Shown here piece by piece: positions 37,065-45,642 of a stretch of DNA of 64,000 nucleotides. The notes beneath the pieces are model-generated. The model made no database searches and was not told the origin of the DNA. It worked only from the letters and a program-made list of their open reading frames with translations. Source of the stretch: Mesorhizobium sp. 131-2-1 (lineage in GTDB: Bacteria > Pseudomonadota > Alphaproteobacteria > Rhizobiales > Rhizobiaceae); assembly GCF_016756535.1 (NCBI RefSeq), contig NZ_AP023247.1, positions 5,766,501 to 5,830,500 of the forward strand, in the 5' to 3' direction. Each line of letters starts with the position of its first letter. The stretch's first letter is position 1. The position numbers were made by a program, and so were the translations under genes.

Positions 37065-37106
37065 TTCGCTTTGCCGCCACACTTGGGACGCGTCCCGCAC
37101 AGGACA

Positions 37107-37131
37107 AACCCAGCATGGGCACGATGGTTCC
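37107..37131 (-). promoter_or_regulatory. EcfG-type promoter for the BrkB-like gene
   Basis: GGAAC (37131-37127), 17-base spacer, GTT (37109-37107) on the - strand, 43 bases before the ATG at 37064. Confidence 0.6.
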
Positions 37132-37181
37132 TTTTGGGGCTTTCGCCAGTGCGCTATGCTTTCGCGATGGGAACTCCTCGA

Positions 37182-38132
37182 TCAGTAACCCCCGACAATC
37201 GGCAGGATCTCGCCGGTTATGTAGCTTGAGCATTGTGGCGAGGCGAGAAAGACATAGGCCGGCGCGATCTCTTCCGGTTGGGCCGGCCGCTTCATCGGCG
37301 TCTTGGCGCCGAACTGGGAAACGTCTTCGGCCTGCTTTTCCGAGGGATTGAGCGGCGTCCAGACGGGGCCAGGCGCTACGGCGTTGACCCGGATTCCCTT
37401 GCCGATGAGATTGCCCGACAGCGCGCGCGTGAAGGCATGTATGCCGCCCTTGGTCATCGAATAGTCGACCAGCGCCTTCGACCCCTCGATGCCGGTGACA
37501 GAACCGGTATTGATGATGGCCGAGCCCGGCTTCATGTGTGGCACGGCTTCCTGAGCCATATGGAAATAGCCGTAAAGATTGGTCTTCAGCGTGGTGTCGA
37601 AATGCTCTTCCGTAAGGTCGGCGAAATCGGCGGAATGCACCTGGAAGGCGGCATTGTTGACCAATACGTCCAGGCCGCCGAGTTCCTTCACCGTGCGTGC
37701 CACCGCGCGGCGGCAAAAGGCGCGGGCGCCGACATCGCCCCGCAGCGCGAGACAGCGCCTGCCCTCGGCCTCGACGGCGCGCTTCGTCGTCTCGGCGTCG
37801 CGATCCTCGCTGAGATAGGCAATGGCGACATCGGCACCGCCACGGCGCGGCCGATACCGGAATCGCCGCCGGTGATCAGCGCCACCCTGCCGTCGATTCT
37901 TCGAGCCCTGCCAGAACGGTGCGTCAAAGAGCGGCGCCGACTCGATCGCCCATTCCTCGCCGGGCTTCGGATGATGCTGCCTGGGAAAAGGCGGCACGGG
38001 ATATTCGCGCGCGCCGGCCTGCATGGCGCCCGGCTCTTTCGCCGTGGCCTTGCGGCGGTCATCGGCGTCGACCTTGCGCTGCACGCGCCACTGCTTCGTC
38101 TTGGCCTTCGACGCATCTGATTTCGTCAGCAC
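37182..38132 (-). pseudogene. SDR-family dehydrogenase with a scrambled NAD-binding motif
   Basis: A 316-codon frame from GTG 38132 (good GGAGAG site) encodes the YghA/YhdF type: AREYPVPPFPRQHHPKPGEE, NNAAFQVHSADFADLTEEHF, GSVTGIEGSKALVDYSMTKG (catalytic Tyr and Lys) and PTQPEEIAPAYVFLAS-like C-terminus (AQPEEIAPAYVFLASPQ). Residues about 71-95 read RRQGGADHRRRFRYRPRRGG, whereas the neighbouring frame there gives RIDGRVALITGGDSGIGRAV, the expected cofactor motif. A frameshift near 37900 and a deletion near 37843 compensate each other, so the frame stays open but the NAD(P) site is destroyed. Confidence 0.8.
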
Positions 38133-38163
38133 AGGGCTCTCCTTCCTCCTCGAAGGACAATGC

Positions 38164-38433
38164 ATGTGGATCGAAAAGGTTGGCTTGCCGAGAAATGGGC
38201 CACCCTGGAGACAGATTTCGCAGGGGGAAAGCGTTGAACTGGTGTCCTGCGGTTTCAACTCGAAGCTCGACATCGACTTCGGCAATGGCATTGCGTTCGA
38301 GCAGCATCTCGACTTTCCTCGCAAGGGACCTGGAACGGTTCTCCATGGAACCTACTTGAGCCCACCCGCAGCGCCTTTGCCCTTACCGGGGCTGGATCCG
38401 TTCAAAAAGAATCCCATCGAATTCGCCTTTTAA
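38164..38433 (+). CDS. Possible small hypothetical protein
   Basis: An 89-residue frame beginning MWIEKVGLPRNGPPWRQISQ, with GAAGGA eight bases before the ATG and a beta-rich middle (LVSCGFNSKLDIDFGNGIAF). No family recognised, and the opposite strand is also open. The surrounding 38434-38749 holds nothing else recognised. Confidence 0.35.
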   Translation: MWIEKVGLPRNGPPWRQISQGESVELVSCGFNSKLDIDFGNGIAFEQHLDFPRKGPGTVLHGTYLSPPAAPLPLPGLDPFKKNPIEFAF

Positions 38434-38749
38434 ATCGGCGAAGATCATCCGGCTTAGAGCCAAAAACGGTGGATGCTCCCGCTGCTTCAAGGGATGTTGC
38501 CGAACGTATCAGCGCCTTCGGGTTCTCGCCTCTAAGAAATCACGTTGAAAGCCCGCGCCACGGCGAAACCGTTGACGCGGGCCGGCCGGATGTTTGCCCA
38601 CCGACCTGCACCGGACACCATGCGGCGGCGTCCGAAGCATCCACTCAACTATTCACAATAGCTAATGTTCCGCCACGACGCCTCCATCACTACTGCTCCC
38701 TCTTTGCAGAAGCCGCATCGGTGGGGCGATTTCTCAAAAGGAGGTCGCA

Positions 38750-38942
38750 GTGGCTAGGCGCAGCAGACCCTAACAGCTGTCCCCGGAGCAACCAGGCCAG
38801 TTTCTGGCGACAGCGGAGCACCTGCATCTAAGCATCGTTGGTCCGCTGATATCGCCACAGTGCAAGCACTACCGCTCACTTCACCGGGAAGGAAGTCGAG
38901 TTTATTCGGTGGAACGAGACAGGACCGGTGAAGCCACTTTAG
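38750..38942 (+). pseudogene. Decayed small gene, family shared with 62831-63010
   Basis: A strong ribosome site (AAAAGGAGG) precedes GTG 38750, but the frame stops after seven codons. Downstream, QLSPEQPGQFLATAEHLHLS and IVGPLISPQCKHYRSLH continue in the same frame, followed after a shift by TGKEVEFIRWNETGPVKPL and a stop at 38942. The relic at 62831-63010 contains RIVEPLISPQCDQ and KTVKDITGKDAAF, so both come from one unnamed family of about 75 residues. Confidence 0.55.
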
Positions 38943-39077
38943 CGACCGCTAGCGAACGCCCCGCCGCACGTTCCAAGAACGAAAGGGCGCCAACCTAATG
39001 GGGTTACGCCGGGCGGATCCTGAATGGTTGCCGGGTTGCGCGATTGTCGGTCGCTCCAAACCGCATAAGCTCTCGAT

Positions 39078-39105
39078 AAAAAGCCCGCCGACCGAAGCCG
39101 GCGGG
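39078..39105 (-). terminator. Intrinsic terminator downstream of the HWE kinase
   Basis: On the - strand CCCGCCG and CGGCGGG pair (39105-39084) and are followed by TTTTT (39082-39078). It lies about 115 bases after the kinase stop. Confidence 0.7.
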
Positions 39106-39219
39106 AGGAACTACCGGAGTCACCAGAGGTACGATCTGGCAAACAATCAACGGCTCGACCCGGCTTTTGTTTCAGCAATCGAAACCCGCCGCCAAGTACT
39201 AGCTTGCCATGGAAGGGCG

Positions 39220-40293
39220 CTATCCCGTAGCGGCCGATCGTTTGAAAATAATGGTGACCTTGGTCCCATTGGCGCTGGATTTGACTTCAAATTGCGCTTT
39301 GGCATTCTCGGTCAACGAACGCGCGATAAGCGCGCCGAGCTTGCCGGGCTTGGGCCATGTCTCGCCTCCCGGTAAGCCAATTCCGTCGTCGGCAATAATG
39401 ATGCGGCATCCGTCGCCATTGACTATGCTGTGGAGCGTTATTGTTCCGCCTTCTCGCCCTTTGAAGCCATGTTTGAGCGAATTGGTCAGCAGCTCGTTCA
39501 CAACAAGACCAGTCGGCATGGCGACGTTTATAGACACCGGATAGGTGTCAACCTTCATATCGAGGCGGATACCTTCGACCGCATGTGAGGCCATGACTGC
39601 GGATGCGATCTGACTCAAATAGGTACCGAGATCAACCTCATCTTTCTGATCGTCAGCCGACAGCGTCTGGTAAAGGATTGCCAGCGCGTCGACGCGGCCG
39701 GCCAACCTTTCGAACCGCTTCTGATCGGGTTCAGCTGCATTGCGGGTTTCTAGCCGGATTAATGCGGTGATCATCTGGAGATTGTTTTTCACCCGATGCT
39801 GCAGTTCGCGCAGCAGAGTATCTTTCTCGCGAACACGCTCCTCGATCGAGGGCCCCGCTTCGCCGTGAAGGGACACATCCACTAGCGCAACGAGCCGAAA
39901 ACAAATCTTGCCGTCGTCGTCCACTATCACATTTGAATAGGCGTCGACGACCGCCGGCTTGTCGATGCCGCGATCCAGGCGGAAAGTGCCCACGAAATCG
40001 GTTTCATTCAAAAGGCTATCAGCTAGCGTCTTGTCCTTGTGCTCATGGAGTCCATTTCCGGAAAGCGCTGCCCAGTTTTCGCGTGCCAGACTGACGGCCT
40101 TCAAGCCAGAGAGTTTTTCAAATTCCGGATTGGCGTAAACGACACGCTCCCTTGCGTTTAGGTCGGAAACGGCAATGGCGATAGGAACTTGGTCGAGGAA
40201 CTTCTTGAACTGTTCGCTCTCCAGCGCAGTGGCGAGTTCGGGCGTATCGAGCAATTGCTCAACCGCCTCGGCCTTTTCTGAATCCGCTGTCAT
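39220..40293 (-). CDS. PAS-HWE/HisKA_2 histidine kinase
   Basis: 357 residues, soluble. PAS domain about 30-145 (FLDQVPIAIAVSDLNARERV, VYANPEFEKLSGL), HisKA_2 phospho-acceptor LLRELQHRVKNNLQMITALI, then an HWE/HATPase_c_2 domain: GLVVNELLTNSLKHGF, IIIADDGIGLPGG and GTKVTIIFKR. Kinases of this class feed the PhyR-NepR-EcfG general stress pathway or light responses in alphaproteobacteria. Its presence beside several EcfG-type promoters fits, but no phyR, nepR or ecfG gene is in the window. The Cys of LOV domains (NCRFLQ) is absent. Confidence 0.9.
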   Translation of the reverse strand: MTADSEKAEAVEQLLDTPELATALESEQFKKFLDQVPIAIAVSDLNARERVVYANPEFEKLSGLKAVSLARENWAALSGNGLHEHKDKTLADSLLNETDFVGTFRLDRGIDKPAVVDAYSNVIVDDDGKICFRLVALVDVSLHGEAGPSIEERVREKDTLLRELQHRVKNNLQMITALIRLETRNAAEPDQKRFERLAGRVDALAILYQTLSADDQKDEVDLGTYLSQIASAVMASHAVEGIRLDMKVDTYPVSINVAMPTGLVVNELLTNSLKHGFKGREGGTITLHSIVNGDGCRIIIADDGIGLPGGETWPKPGKLGALIARSLTENAKAQFEVKSSANGTKVTIIFKRSAATG

Positions 40294-40781
40294 CTATGCG
40301 CCTATGCTGGAAGTTAAACCTCATCCCATATCAGCGATAGAGGTCATCGGCCACAACCGAAGCTGGCAGTGGCACTAGCCGAGACCAATTGGCAGGCACC
40401 AGGCCTATATAACGCAACGGCAAAGCCATGCCCGAGCGCAAAGCGTCAGATGATCGTCAACTCGACCTGACGTCGCATTCCACCGCGAAGTCGCTCAGGC
40501 CGCACCGTTTGGGCTGGTCCAACTTAAGTCCGCTCCCTGATGATCCAACGAGCAGGTCGAAAGCCTATTCGAGGCGATCTTCGAGCACATGTAGCACCGT
40601 GAAAAGCGGCCAGGACTCTGCGGTAGTTCCCTGACTTGTGCGAAAGCGTCCGGGGTCGTTTGTGCGAAGGAGGCGCTAGCTGCTTACCGTGAGACTATCG
40701 TTTTGTCAGTGTGGAAAAAGGCGAACGGCCGAAAATTGTAAAGCACAGTTTTACGTCAGCCGAAGGAGGTTCAGGTCAATT
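40294..40781. other. Intergenic stretch without a supported gene
   Basis: A frame at 40428-40634 (MPERKASDDRQLDLTSHSTA) is open but has no family match or clear ribosome site. Confidence 0.5.
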
Positions 40782-40806
40782 GGAACGATTGCCGCTGAGA
40801 AGTGTT
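40782..40806 (+). promoter_or_regulatory. EcfG-type promoter for the OmpA-like gene
   Basis: GGAAC (40782-40786), 17-base spacer, GTT (40804-40806), 40 bases before the ATG at 40846. Confidence 0.6.
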
Positions 40807-40845
40807 CTCATGGCGGTGGGACCGTCACTAAGGAATTCCGAAGCA

Positions 40846-42546
40846 ATGAAATATAACCAGCAAATAATCTCAGGGACCGCGCTTGGCTTACTGATGGCGA
40901 CTTCGCCGATAGGCGCCTACCCATTGCAAAACACCAGTGCCATCGACCCATCCCGGCAGGCGACGGCACTTATCCTCACCCAGGCCGTCTGCCGGGAGGG
41001 AGAAAGCGCCGAGGCATGTGCCGCTCGCCAAGCCAACGAGGCGCCAGCCTCTGGGCAACCGGCACCACAGGCAGAACCTGCTCCAGCAACTGTACCTGAG
41101 ACCGCACCCATGGCGCCTGCGGAAGCGGCTCCTGCAGAAGCTGCACCGCCGGCCGAGCCTACCCCCAGTCCGACAGAACAGGCGCCAGCCGAGCCAGATC
41201 AACCCAAAGCGCCTGCAACGGAACAGCCTGCCGCCACGCCTCCGGCCGCGAACGAGCCGGCTCCGCAGCCTCAAGCTCAGCCCCAAGCGCCTGCTGCGAC
41301 CGAGCAGCCTGCTACCATGCCTCCCGCCGCGACCGAGCCGACTGCACCGCACACCGAAGCTCCGGCAACCGGGGCTCCGGCCGCAACTGAGCAGCCGGCA
41401 AAAGCGGGTCAAGCACCAGCCGACGCGACTGCCGCGCCTGCGAACCCCGACGCAGCCCCTGTTTTGGATAGTCAGAAGGAATCTGCCCCTACCAATGGTC
41501 CAGCACCCGCTGCGACGGGAGAGCAGACGGCCCAACCTGCAGATGCTGCCCCCCCTCCCGCGTCGGACGCAGCAGCGACCGAGGCCGCTCAGCCTAAGGA
41601 GGTGCAGTCCGTCAAGTCAGAAAAGGGCTCGCGGCGCGACCGCTCGCCCGATGAGGAGAACGTGCGAAAGCGCGAGCGTCCGGAGGGAACCGACGTGATC
41701 CGCGAGATCGGCGATCGCGTCATTGTCCAGTTCGGCGACCATGTCACGGTCGAAAGCAACGACCGGCCGCGCATGACTCGCGGCGCCAAGGAGGTCTACT
41801 ATGAAGACCTTCCCCGCGGTCGCATCCGCGAGACCATCGTGCGCGAGAACGGCAATCAAATCGTCACCGTACGGGATCGCTATGGCAACGTCATCAGGCG
41901 CTCCCGCATCACTCCGGATGGCCGCGAGTACGTGATGGTCTATGTTGACGATCGATACTACGACCGCGACAACAGCTGGCGGGATCCGGGCCTCGATCTG
42001 GCCCCAATTCGGCTCAGGATTCCGGTGAACGAATATATCCTGGATGCGGCCGACGTTGACGATCCGCAACGATACTACACGTTCCTGGACCAGCCGCCGA
42101 TCGAGCGCATCCAGCGACTATACTCCGTTGATGAAGTTAAGCGCTCGGCTCGTATTCGTGACATTGTCCGACGTGTGGATCTCGATACACTGACCTTCGA
42201 GACGGGGTCGGCTGATATTCCTGAAGGCGAACTGGGAAAGCTGAAAAGTCTCGCCGAGGCGATGGAAAAGCTACTAGGTAAGAATCCGGCCGAAACCTTT
42301 CTGATCGAAGGTCACACCGACGCTGTCGGCTCGGACGAAGACAATCTAGCGCTGTCGGACAGACGGGCCGAGTCAGTCGCTTCCGCCCTCACCAACAGCT
42401 TTGCAATCCCGCCGGAAAACTTGGTGACCCAGGGCTACGGTGAGCAGTTTCTGAAGGTGAAGACCGAAGCAGCCACTCGTGAAAATCGCCGGGTTGGCAT
42501 CCGCCGCATCACGCCATTGGTTGCACCCGTGGCAAACGCCAACTAA
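40846..42546 (+). CDS. OmpA-family protein with long Pro/Ala-rich linker
   Basis: 566 residues from the ATG at 40846. An N-terminal hydrophobic segment (QIISGTALGLLMATSPIGAY) is a likely signal peptide. Residues about 65-250 are a low-complexity linker rich in Pro, Ala, Glu and Gln (repeated ATEQPA and PAATEP units). A charged region (RRDRSPDEENVRKRERPEGT) leads to a conserved block (VIREIGDRVIVQFGDHVTVE), then a C-terminal OmpA domain: FETGSADIPEGELGKL, LIEGHTDAVGSDEDNLALSD and RRAESVASAL, the peptidoglycan-binding signature. It probably spans the periplasm as an envelope tether. A start at 40711 would overlap the promoter. Confidence 0.88.
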   Translation: MKYNQQIISGTALGLLMATSPIGAYPLQNTSAIDPSRQATALILTQAVCREGESAEACAARQANEAPASGQPAPQAEPAPATVPETAPMAPAEAAPAEAAPPAEPTPSPTEQAPAEPDQPKAPATEQPAATPPAANEPAPQPQAQPQAPAATEQPATMPPAATEPTAPHTEAPATGAPAATEQPAKAGQAPADATAAPANPDAAPVLDSQKESAPTNGPAPAATGEQTAQPADAAPPPASDAAATEAAQPKEVQSVKSEKGSRRDRSPDEENVRKRERPEGTDVIREIGDRVIVQFGDHVTVESNDRPRMTRGAKEVYYEDLPRGRIRETIVRENGNQIVTVRDRYGNVIRRSRITPDGREYVMVYVDDRYYDRDNSWRDPGLDLAPIRLRIPVNEYILDAADVDDPQRYYTFLDQPPIERIQRLYSVDEVKRSARIRDIVRRVDLDTLTFETGSADIPEGELGKLKSLAEAMEKLLGKNPAETFLIEGHTDAVGSDEDNLALSDRRAESVASALTNSFAIPPENLVTQGYGEQFLKVKTEAATRENRRVGIRRITPLVAPVANAN

Positions 42547-42552
42547 CGCGAT

Positions 42553-42583
42553 CAGCCGGCGATTGGTCATCAATCGCCGGCTG
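42553..42583 (+). terminator. Terminator-like hairpin after the OmpA-like gene
   Basis: CAGCCGGCGATTG (42553-42565) and CAATCGCCGGCTG (42571-42583) form a perfect 13-bp stem with a 5-base loop. No T-run follows. Confidence 0.65.
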
Positions 42584-42634
42584 CAAGACGTCCCGCTTTG
42601 GGGTTCACTTTCGGCTGCTTCTGCGGCAAAGGTC

Positions 42635-43178
42635 CTAGCCGGACTGGCGCTTTAATGGCGTACTGAGGGCACCATCGTCGCTCCTCAGGGTATAGACACA
42701 GAAGAGTTCTTGCTTCCCCTTAAAAGCCATTTTGTCGAGGAGCCGCAAGCCACTGCGGCTCCCCGCGGTAACTCGAAGAAACTCTGGCTGATCAGCACCT
42801 CCCGGGGTTGGCCGTGCTGGACAACCTGGCGGTGACATTGACAACGTCGCCGAATACCGCGGCCCGCGCGCGAATGACCGCCCCGAAATGCAATCCGATA
42901 CGGGCGCTCAACGGCCCTTTCGTCAATTGTTGGCTGATTTGGCAGACGGCCCTCAGCGCCATCTCCGGGCTCTCGAACAGGCTGAGTACGTCATCGCCCT
43001 TCGAGTAGATGAAATCATCGCCGTGCTGGGCGACGATCGCTCGCATTGCGTCCAGGCAATCCGAAACCTGCTGCAGAGCGGCATCGTCGCCGAAGCGCTC
43101 ATAGAGGGGCGTGCTGCCCACGACATCAGCCAAAAGGACTGCGGCCAGAACTCTTTCCCATCGATGTCGTATCCGCAC
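42635..43178 (-). pseudogene. Short class III adenylate cyclase, frameshifted
   Basis: From GTG 43178: RVLAAVLLADVVGSTPLYER (metal Asp in LADVVGST), DDFIYSKGDDVLSLFESPEM, RIGLHFGAVIRARAAVFGDV and VNVTARLSSTANPGR, then a stop at 42792. The expected continuation, EFLRVTAGSRSGLRLLDKMA and FKGKQELFCVYTL, is in another frame ending at 42635. The core catalytic residues are all before the shift, so a truncated cyclase might still fold. Confidence 0.7.
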
Positions 43179-43222
43179 GAGAACGCAGTGTGCTCGCGCG
43201 CAGGAAAAGCCCTGAACTGAAG

Positions 43223-43522
43223 TCAGGGACCGCGCCCAGAAAGGGGCAGCTTTTGATCGGCCTCGGCCAGTGGTGAAAGATCGGATTTGGCCAGCACCCC
43301 AGCTATCCTTGCAAAGCCGACAAATGCCTGCCGCGCCTGATCGGTTGTCATCTGACCGGCGATCGCGGCGTTGCAGCTTCTCACCGCGCAACTGTATACC
43401 GGTCCCCGACGGGCCTTAGGCCATTGGTTCAAGAACACGAGCGCCTCCCGTACCGAGTTGATGTCGTGGATCACGTCGTTGGTTTTAACCTGGACGGGGG
43501 CAAGGAAAGTCAGAACCATCAT
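43223..43522 (-). CDS. DUF982 family protein
   Basis: 99 residues: MMVLTFLAPVQVKTNDVIHD, REALVFLNQWPKARRGPVYS, CNAAIAGQMTTDQARQAFVG. The W-P-x-x-R-x-G-P core and trailing helices are the DUF982 pattern, and GGGAGG precedes the ATG. Three other DUF982 genes lie at 45643, 49638 and 49984. The family is almost confined to rhizobia, often in several copies, with no known function. Confidence 0.85.
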   Translation of the reverse strand: MMVLTFLAPVQVKTNDVIHDINSVREALVFLNQWPKARRGPVYSCAVRSCNAAIAGQMTTDQARQAFVGFARIAGVLAKSDLSPLAEADQKLPLSGRGP

Positions 43523-43592
43523 TGTTACCTCCCTGTGATTGCAGTTGATTCAGCTGCATGAGGCGGCTCTTTTGTTTGGGTCTGTCGGACGG

Positions 43593-43895
43593 CTAGTCGT
43601 CCTGTTTCTCAGCGAAGGCCACTGCTGCTTCGCGGGTCGGAAAATCCAGTTGCACCTGGGTGAGTGTGTCGTCGATGACGGTCGGAGTTCGGCGTTCGAA
43701 CTCAAGGCGACAGGGCCTACACGTAACCCGCGCCGATGTGGTGGCCGGGCGGCTACGCCGAAAGATCCGTGCCGATTGGTGGGCCACTGGAGCTGGGGTG
43801 TTGAGACCGCCATTGAACCGTTGGAGTTCCTCGCCCTGCCAGGACCTTGAGGTGATCCGGCTCGATTGATTGGCTCCTGTGAGTAGCTCCGTCAT
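43593..43895 (-). CDS. ETC complex I NDUFS4-like protein, shortened
   Basis: 100 residues with AGGAAAA before the ATG. The C-terminal half (RLEFERRTPTVIDDTLTQVQ, LDFPTREAAVAFAEKQ) matches the NDUFS4-like domain, in which RxWxLEFE is followed by PLMGWTSSxDTxxQVxLxF. Here the PLMGWTSS segment is missing between VID and DTLTQV, and the protein ends at EKQDD where relatives continue with a GL-Y-V tail. In rhizobia such stand-alone domains are not part of respiratory complex I operons. It is probably reduced or non-functional. Confidence 0.65.
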   Translation of the reverse strand: MTELLTGANQSSRITSRSWQGEELQRFNGGLNTPAPVAHQSARIFRRSRPATTSARVTCRPCRLEFERRTPTVIDDTLTQVQLDFPTREAAVAFAEKQDD

Positions 43896-43919
43896 TTGAT
43901 TTTCCTCGCTTTCTGCAAA

Positions 43920-43944
43920 GGCCAGGGCTCGACGAGCCCCGGCC
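43920..43944 (-). terminator. Terminator of the hsp20 operon
   Basis: GGCCAGGGCTC (43920-43930) and GAGCCCCGGCC (43934-43944) pair with one mismatch; read on the - strand the stem is followed by TTTGC. It sits 15 bases past the stop of the hsp20 gene ending at 43959. Confidence 0.65.
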
Positions 43945-43958
43945 TTGCTTCGTCAACG

Positions 43959-44468
43959 TCATTTGCTGCCATTGATTGCAACGCGCTTGGCGTTCGCCTG
44001 GGCCTTTTTGGTCTTCGGCAGTGTCACGGTGAGCACACCGTTCTTGAACGTCGCCGTCACCTTGTCGTCTTCAACCTCACGGCCGAGACTGAAGCGCCGC
44101 TCAAAGCGCCCATAATAGCGTTCGCTGAACTGGCGGTCCTTGTCCTCGGTCTCTGCTTTCTTCTCGCCGCGAAGCGTCAGAACACCATCATCCAGCATGA
44201 CCTCGACGTCGTTTTCATCGAGGCCCGGAATTTCGGCCGTCACCCGGATTTCCTTATCGGTTTCCGAGAACTCCACGCTTGGCCAAGTGCCGTTGAGAGG
44301 TGCCATGCGGCCCAGGACCGAAGGCGTGTCAAAACCGCGGAACACCTCGTCGAATAGCCGGTTGACATTGCGGTGCAACGACAGGAACGGATCCATGTCG
44401 TCACCGCGATAAATGCTCGGTGCCTGGCTGCCGCCACGGCTCCAGGGAATCAAGTCACGTACGCTCAT
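43959..44468 (-). CDS. Small heat shock protein Hsp20, class A-like
   Basis: 169 residues from the ATG at 44468 (AAAGGAGAAGGAC upstream). Alpha-crystallin domain about 55-150: PSVEFSETDKEIRVTAEIPG, DDGVLTLRGEKKAETEDKD, RQFSERYYGRFERRFSLG, then the conserved FKNGVLTVTLPKTKKAQANA. An ATP-independent holdase that prevents aggregation. It lies 85 bases downstream of the second hsp20 on the same strand, so the pair probably forms a heat-inducible operon. A longer frame to 44609 reads into the leader and was rejected. Confidence 0.93.
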   Translation of the reverse strand: MSVRDLIPWSRGGSQAPSIYRGDDMDPFLSLHRNVNRLFDEVFRGFDTPSVLGRMAPLNGTWPSVEFSETDKEIRVTAEIPGLDENDVEVMLDDGVLTLRGEKKAETEDKDRQFSERYYGRFERRFSLGREVEDDKVTATFKNGVLTVTLPKTKKAQANAKRVAINGSK

Positions 44469-44553
44469 TTGTCCTTCTCCTTTCGTGTTTTGGGCCGCAC
44501 CCGGATCCCACCCACGACAGGACGGGTGTTGGGTGCAGGCCGACCGCCAAAGA

Positions 44554-45021
44554 TCAGGCCGCCGCGCTTTCAATGCGCTTGGACGCGGCCTTCTTGTCGG
44601 TCTCGACATTAATCGCGATGCGGCGCGGCTTCATCTCCTCGGGAATTTCCTTCTTGAGGTCGATGATGAGCAGACCGTTTTCGAGCTTTGCCCCGACGAT
44701 GGTCACATGATCGGCTAGTTCGAAGCGGCGCGCGAACGACCTTAGCGCCAGGCCATGATGGAGGTACTGAACCTCGTCGTTCTCTGTCTTGGCGCCCTCG
44801 ATCACGAGCATATTTGGCTCCTGCGTGATCGTAAGCTCGTCTTCACCGAAACCGGCGACCGCAAGGACAATGCGGTAGGTGTCTTCGCCGAGCTTGGCGA
44901 TGTCGTAGGGCGGCCAGTTGTCCGCGTTCTGCGGGGGGCTGGCGTTTTCGAGCAGGTTGAAGATGCGGTCAAAGCCGATGCTCGACCGGTAGAAGGGGGA
45001 AAAGTCCAGGTTCGTTCTCAT
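44554..45021 (-). CDS. Small heat shock protein Hsp20 (IbpA-like)
   Basis: 155 residues from the ATG at 45021: MRTNLDFSPFYRSSIGFDRI then FNLLE, the typical IbpA-type N-terminus. Alpha-crystallin domain: PPYDIAKLGEDTYRIVLAVA, GFGEDELTITQEPNMLVIEG and LHHGLALRSFARRFELADHV, then AKLENGLLIIDLKKEIPEEM. Its AAGGAGGAT ribosome site is embedded in a ROSE-like hairpin, implying RNA-thermometer control. First gene of the hsp20 pair. Confidence 0.94.
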   Translation of the reverse strand: MRTNLDFSPFYRSSIGFDRIFNLLENASPPQNADNWPPYDIAKLGEDTYRIVLAVAGFGEDELTITQEPNMLVIEGAKTENDEVQYLHHGLALRSFARRFELADHVTIVGAKLENGLLIIDLKKEIPEEMKPRRIAINVETDKKAASKRIESAAA

Positions 45022-45110
45022 AACTACATCCTCCTTGGAGCAACATAGATACGAGGGAACGCCAAGAAGCCTGGCGCTCCCTGACACATCGGCCCCTTAC
45101 GCGGCGACCG
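45022..45110 (-). ncRNA. ROSE-like RNA thermometer in the hsp20 leader
   Basis: Just upstream of the ATG at 45021 the - strand reads TTGCTCCAAGGAGGAT: the TTGCTCC stretch can pair with AAGGAGG, the ribosome site, as in ROSE elements (conserved U(U/C)GCU opposite the SD). Upstream, AGGGAGCGCCA and TTGGCGTTCCCT form a stable stem with a six-base loop, like the preceding hairpin of ROSE leaders. At low temperature this would hide the ribosome site. Confidence 0.7.
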
Positions 45111-45251
45111 ACAAGAATGAGTTGGGAATTGATTTTCGCTGCGTCAAGAGGATCGCCAATGCAGTTTCGCGACTGCCTTCGGCTGGTGGCAACTGCTCCA
45201 TCGAAAACCCATCTGCTTCGCTAGCATTTCGAACGGAGTAGAAGGACGACC

Positions 45252-45446
45252 ATGACACGCCAAGACGTTGTCTCGGTCCTCGGACCCGTGGACAACGCGA
45301 CGATTGCGGAGATCATCGCGTCCGGTGCCTCGCTTGAGGAGTTGAGAGAGGCATGGGCCTGGGCCTTTGGTGATGAGGTGTTGATAGCTAGGGACGACCG
45401 CTGCCGGCAACACGGGTGGCAGCGCTGGACGACGAAGGCGACCTGA
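45252..45446 (+). CDS. Small conserved hypothetical protein, C-terminus frameshifted
   Basis: 64 residues: MTRQDVVSVLGPVDNATIAE, IIASGASLEELREAWAWAFG, DEVLIARD. This matches a short rhizobial family with a LGPVDxxxxAEIIxxGA core. After DD the frame gives RCRQHGWQRW; the adjacent frame gives LPATRVAALDDEGDL and runs to 45481, which looks like the usual family C-terminus. A one-base shift near 45395 is therefore likely. GAAGGACGACC precedes the ATG. Confidence 0.6.
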   Translation: MTRQDVVSVLGPVDNATIAEIIASGASLEELREAWAWAFGDEVLIARDDRCRQHGWQRWTTKAT

Positions 45447-45642
45447 CAGATCCGGTCCAAGGGGACCCGGACGAAACGTGAAGGGGCCGGCGGGTCCGGC
45501 AGACGCGCTCAATCGTGCGATCCGCTTGGTAAGTTGTCTGTGTTGAAGGCATCTATGAACAGACAACGACAAGAGGCTCGGCTTTCCCCTCCCCGGTGAC
45601 GCCGCTTTGATGCTGCGGCGGTGGATTGCCGCCGCAGTGATT

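Noticed and set aside
43855..43883. Fourth TGATCC promoter
   Set aside because: TGATCC is present at 43855, but no TARAA follows at 18 bases.
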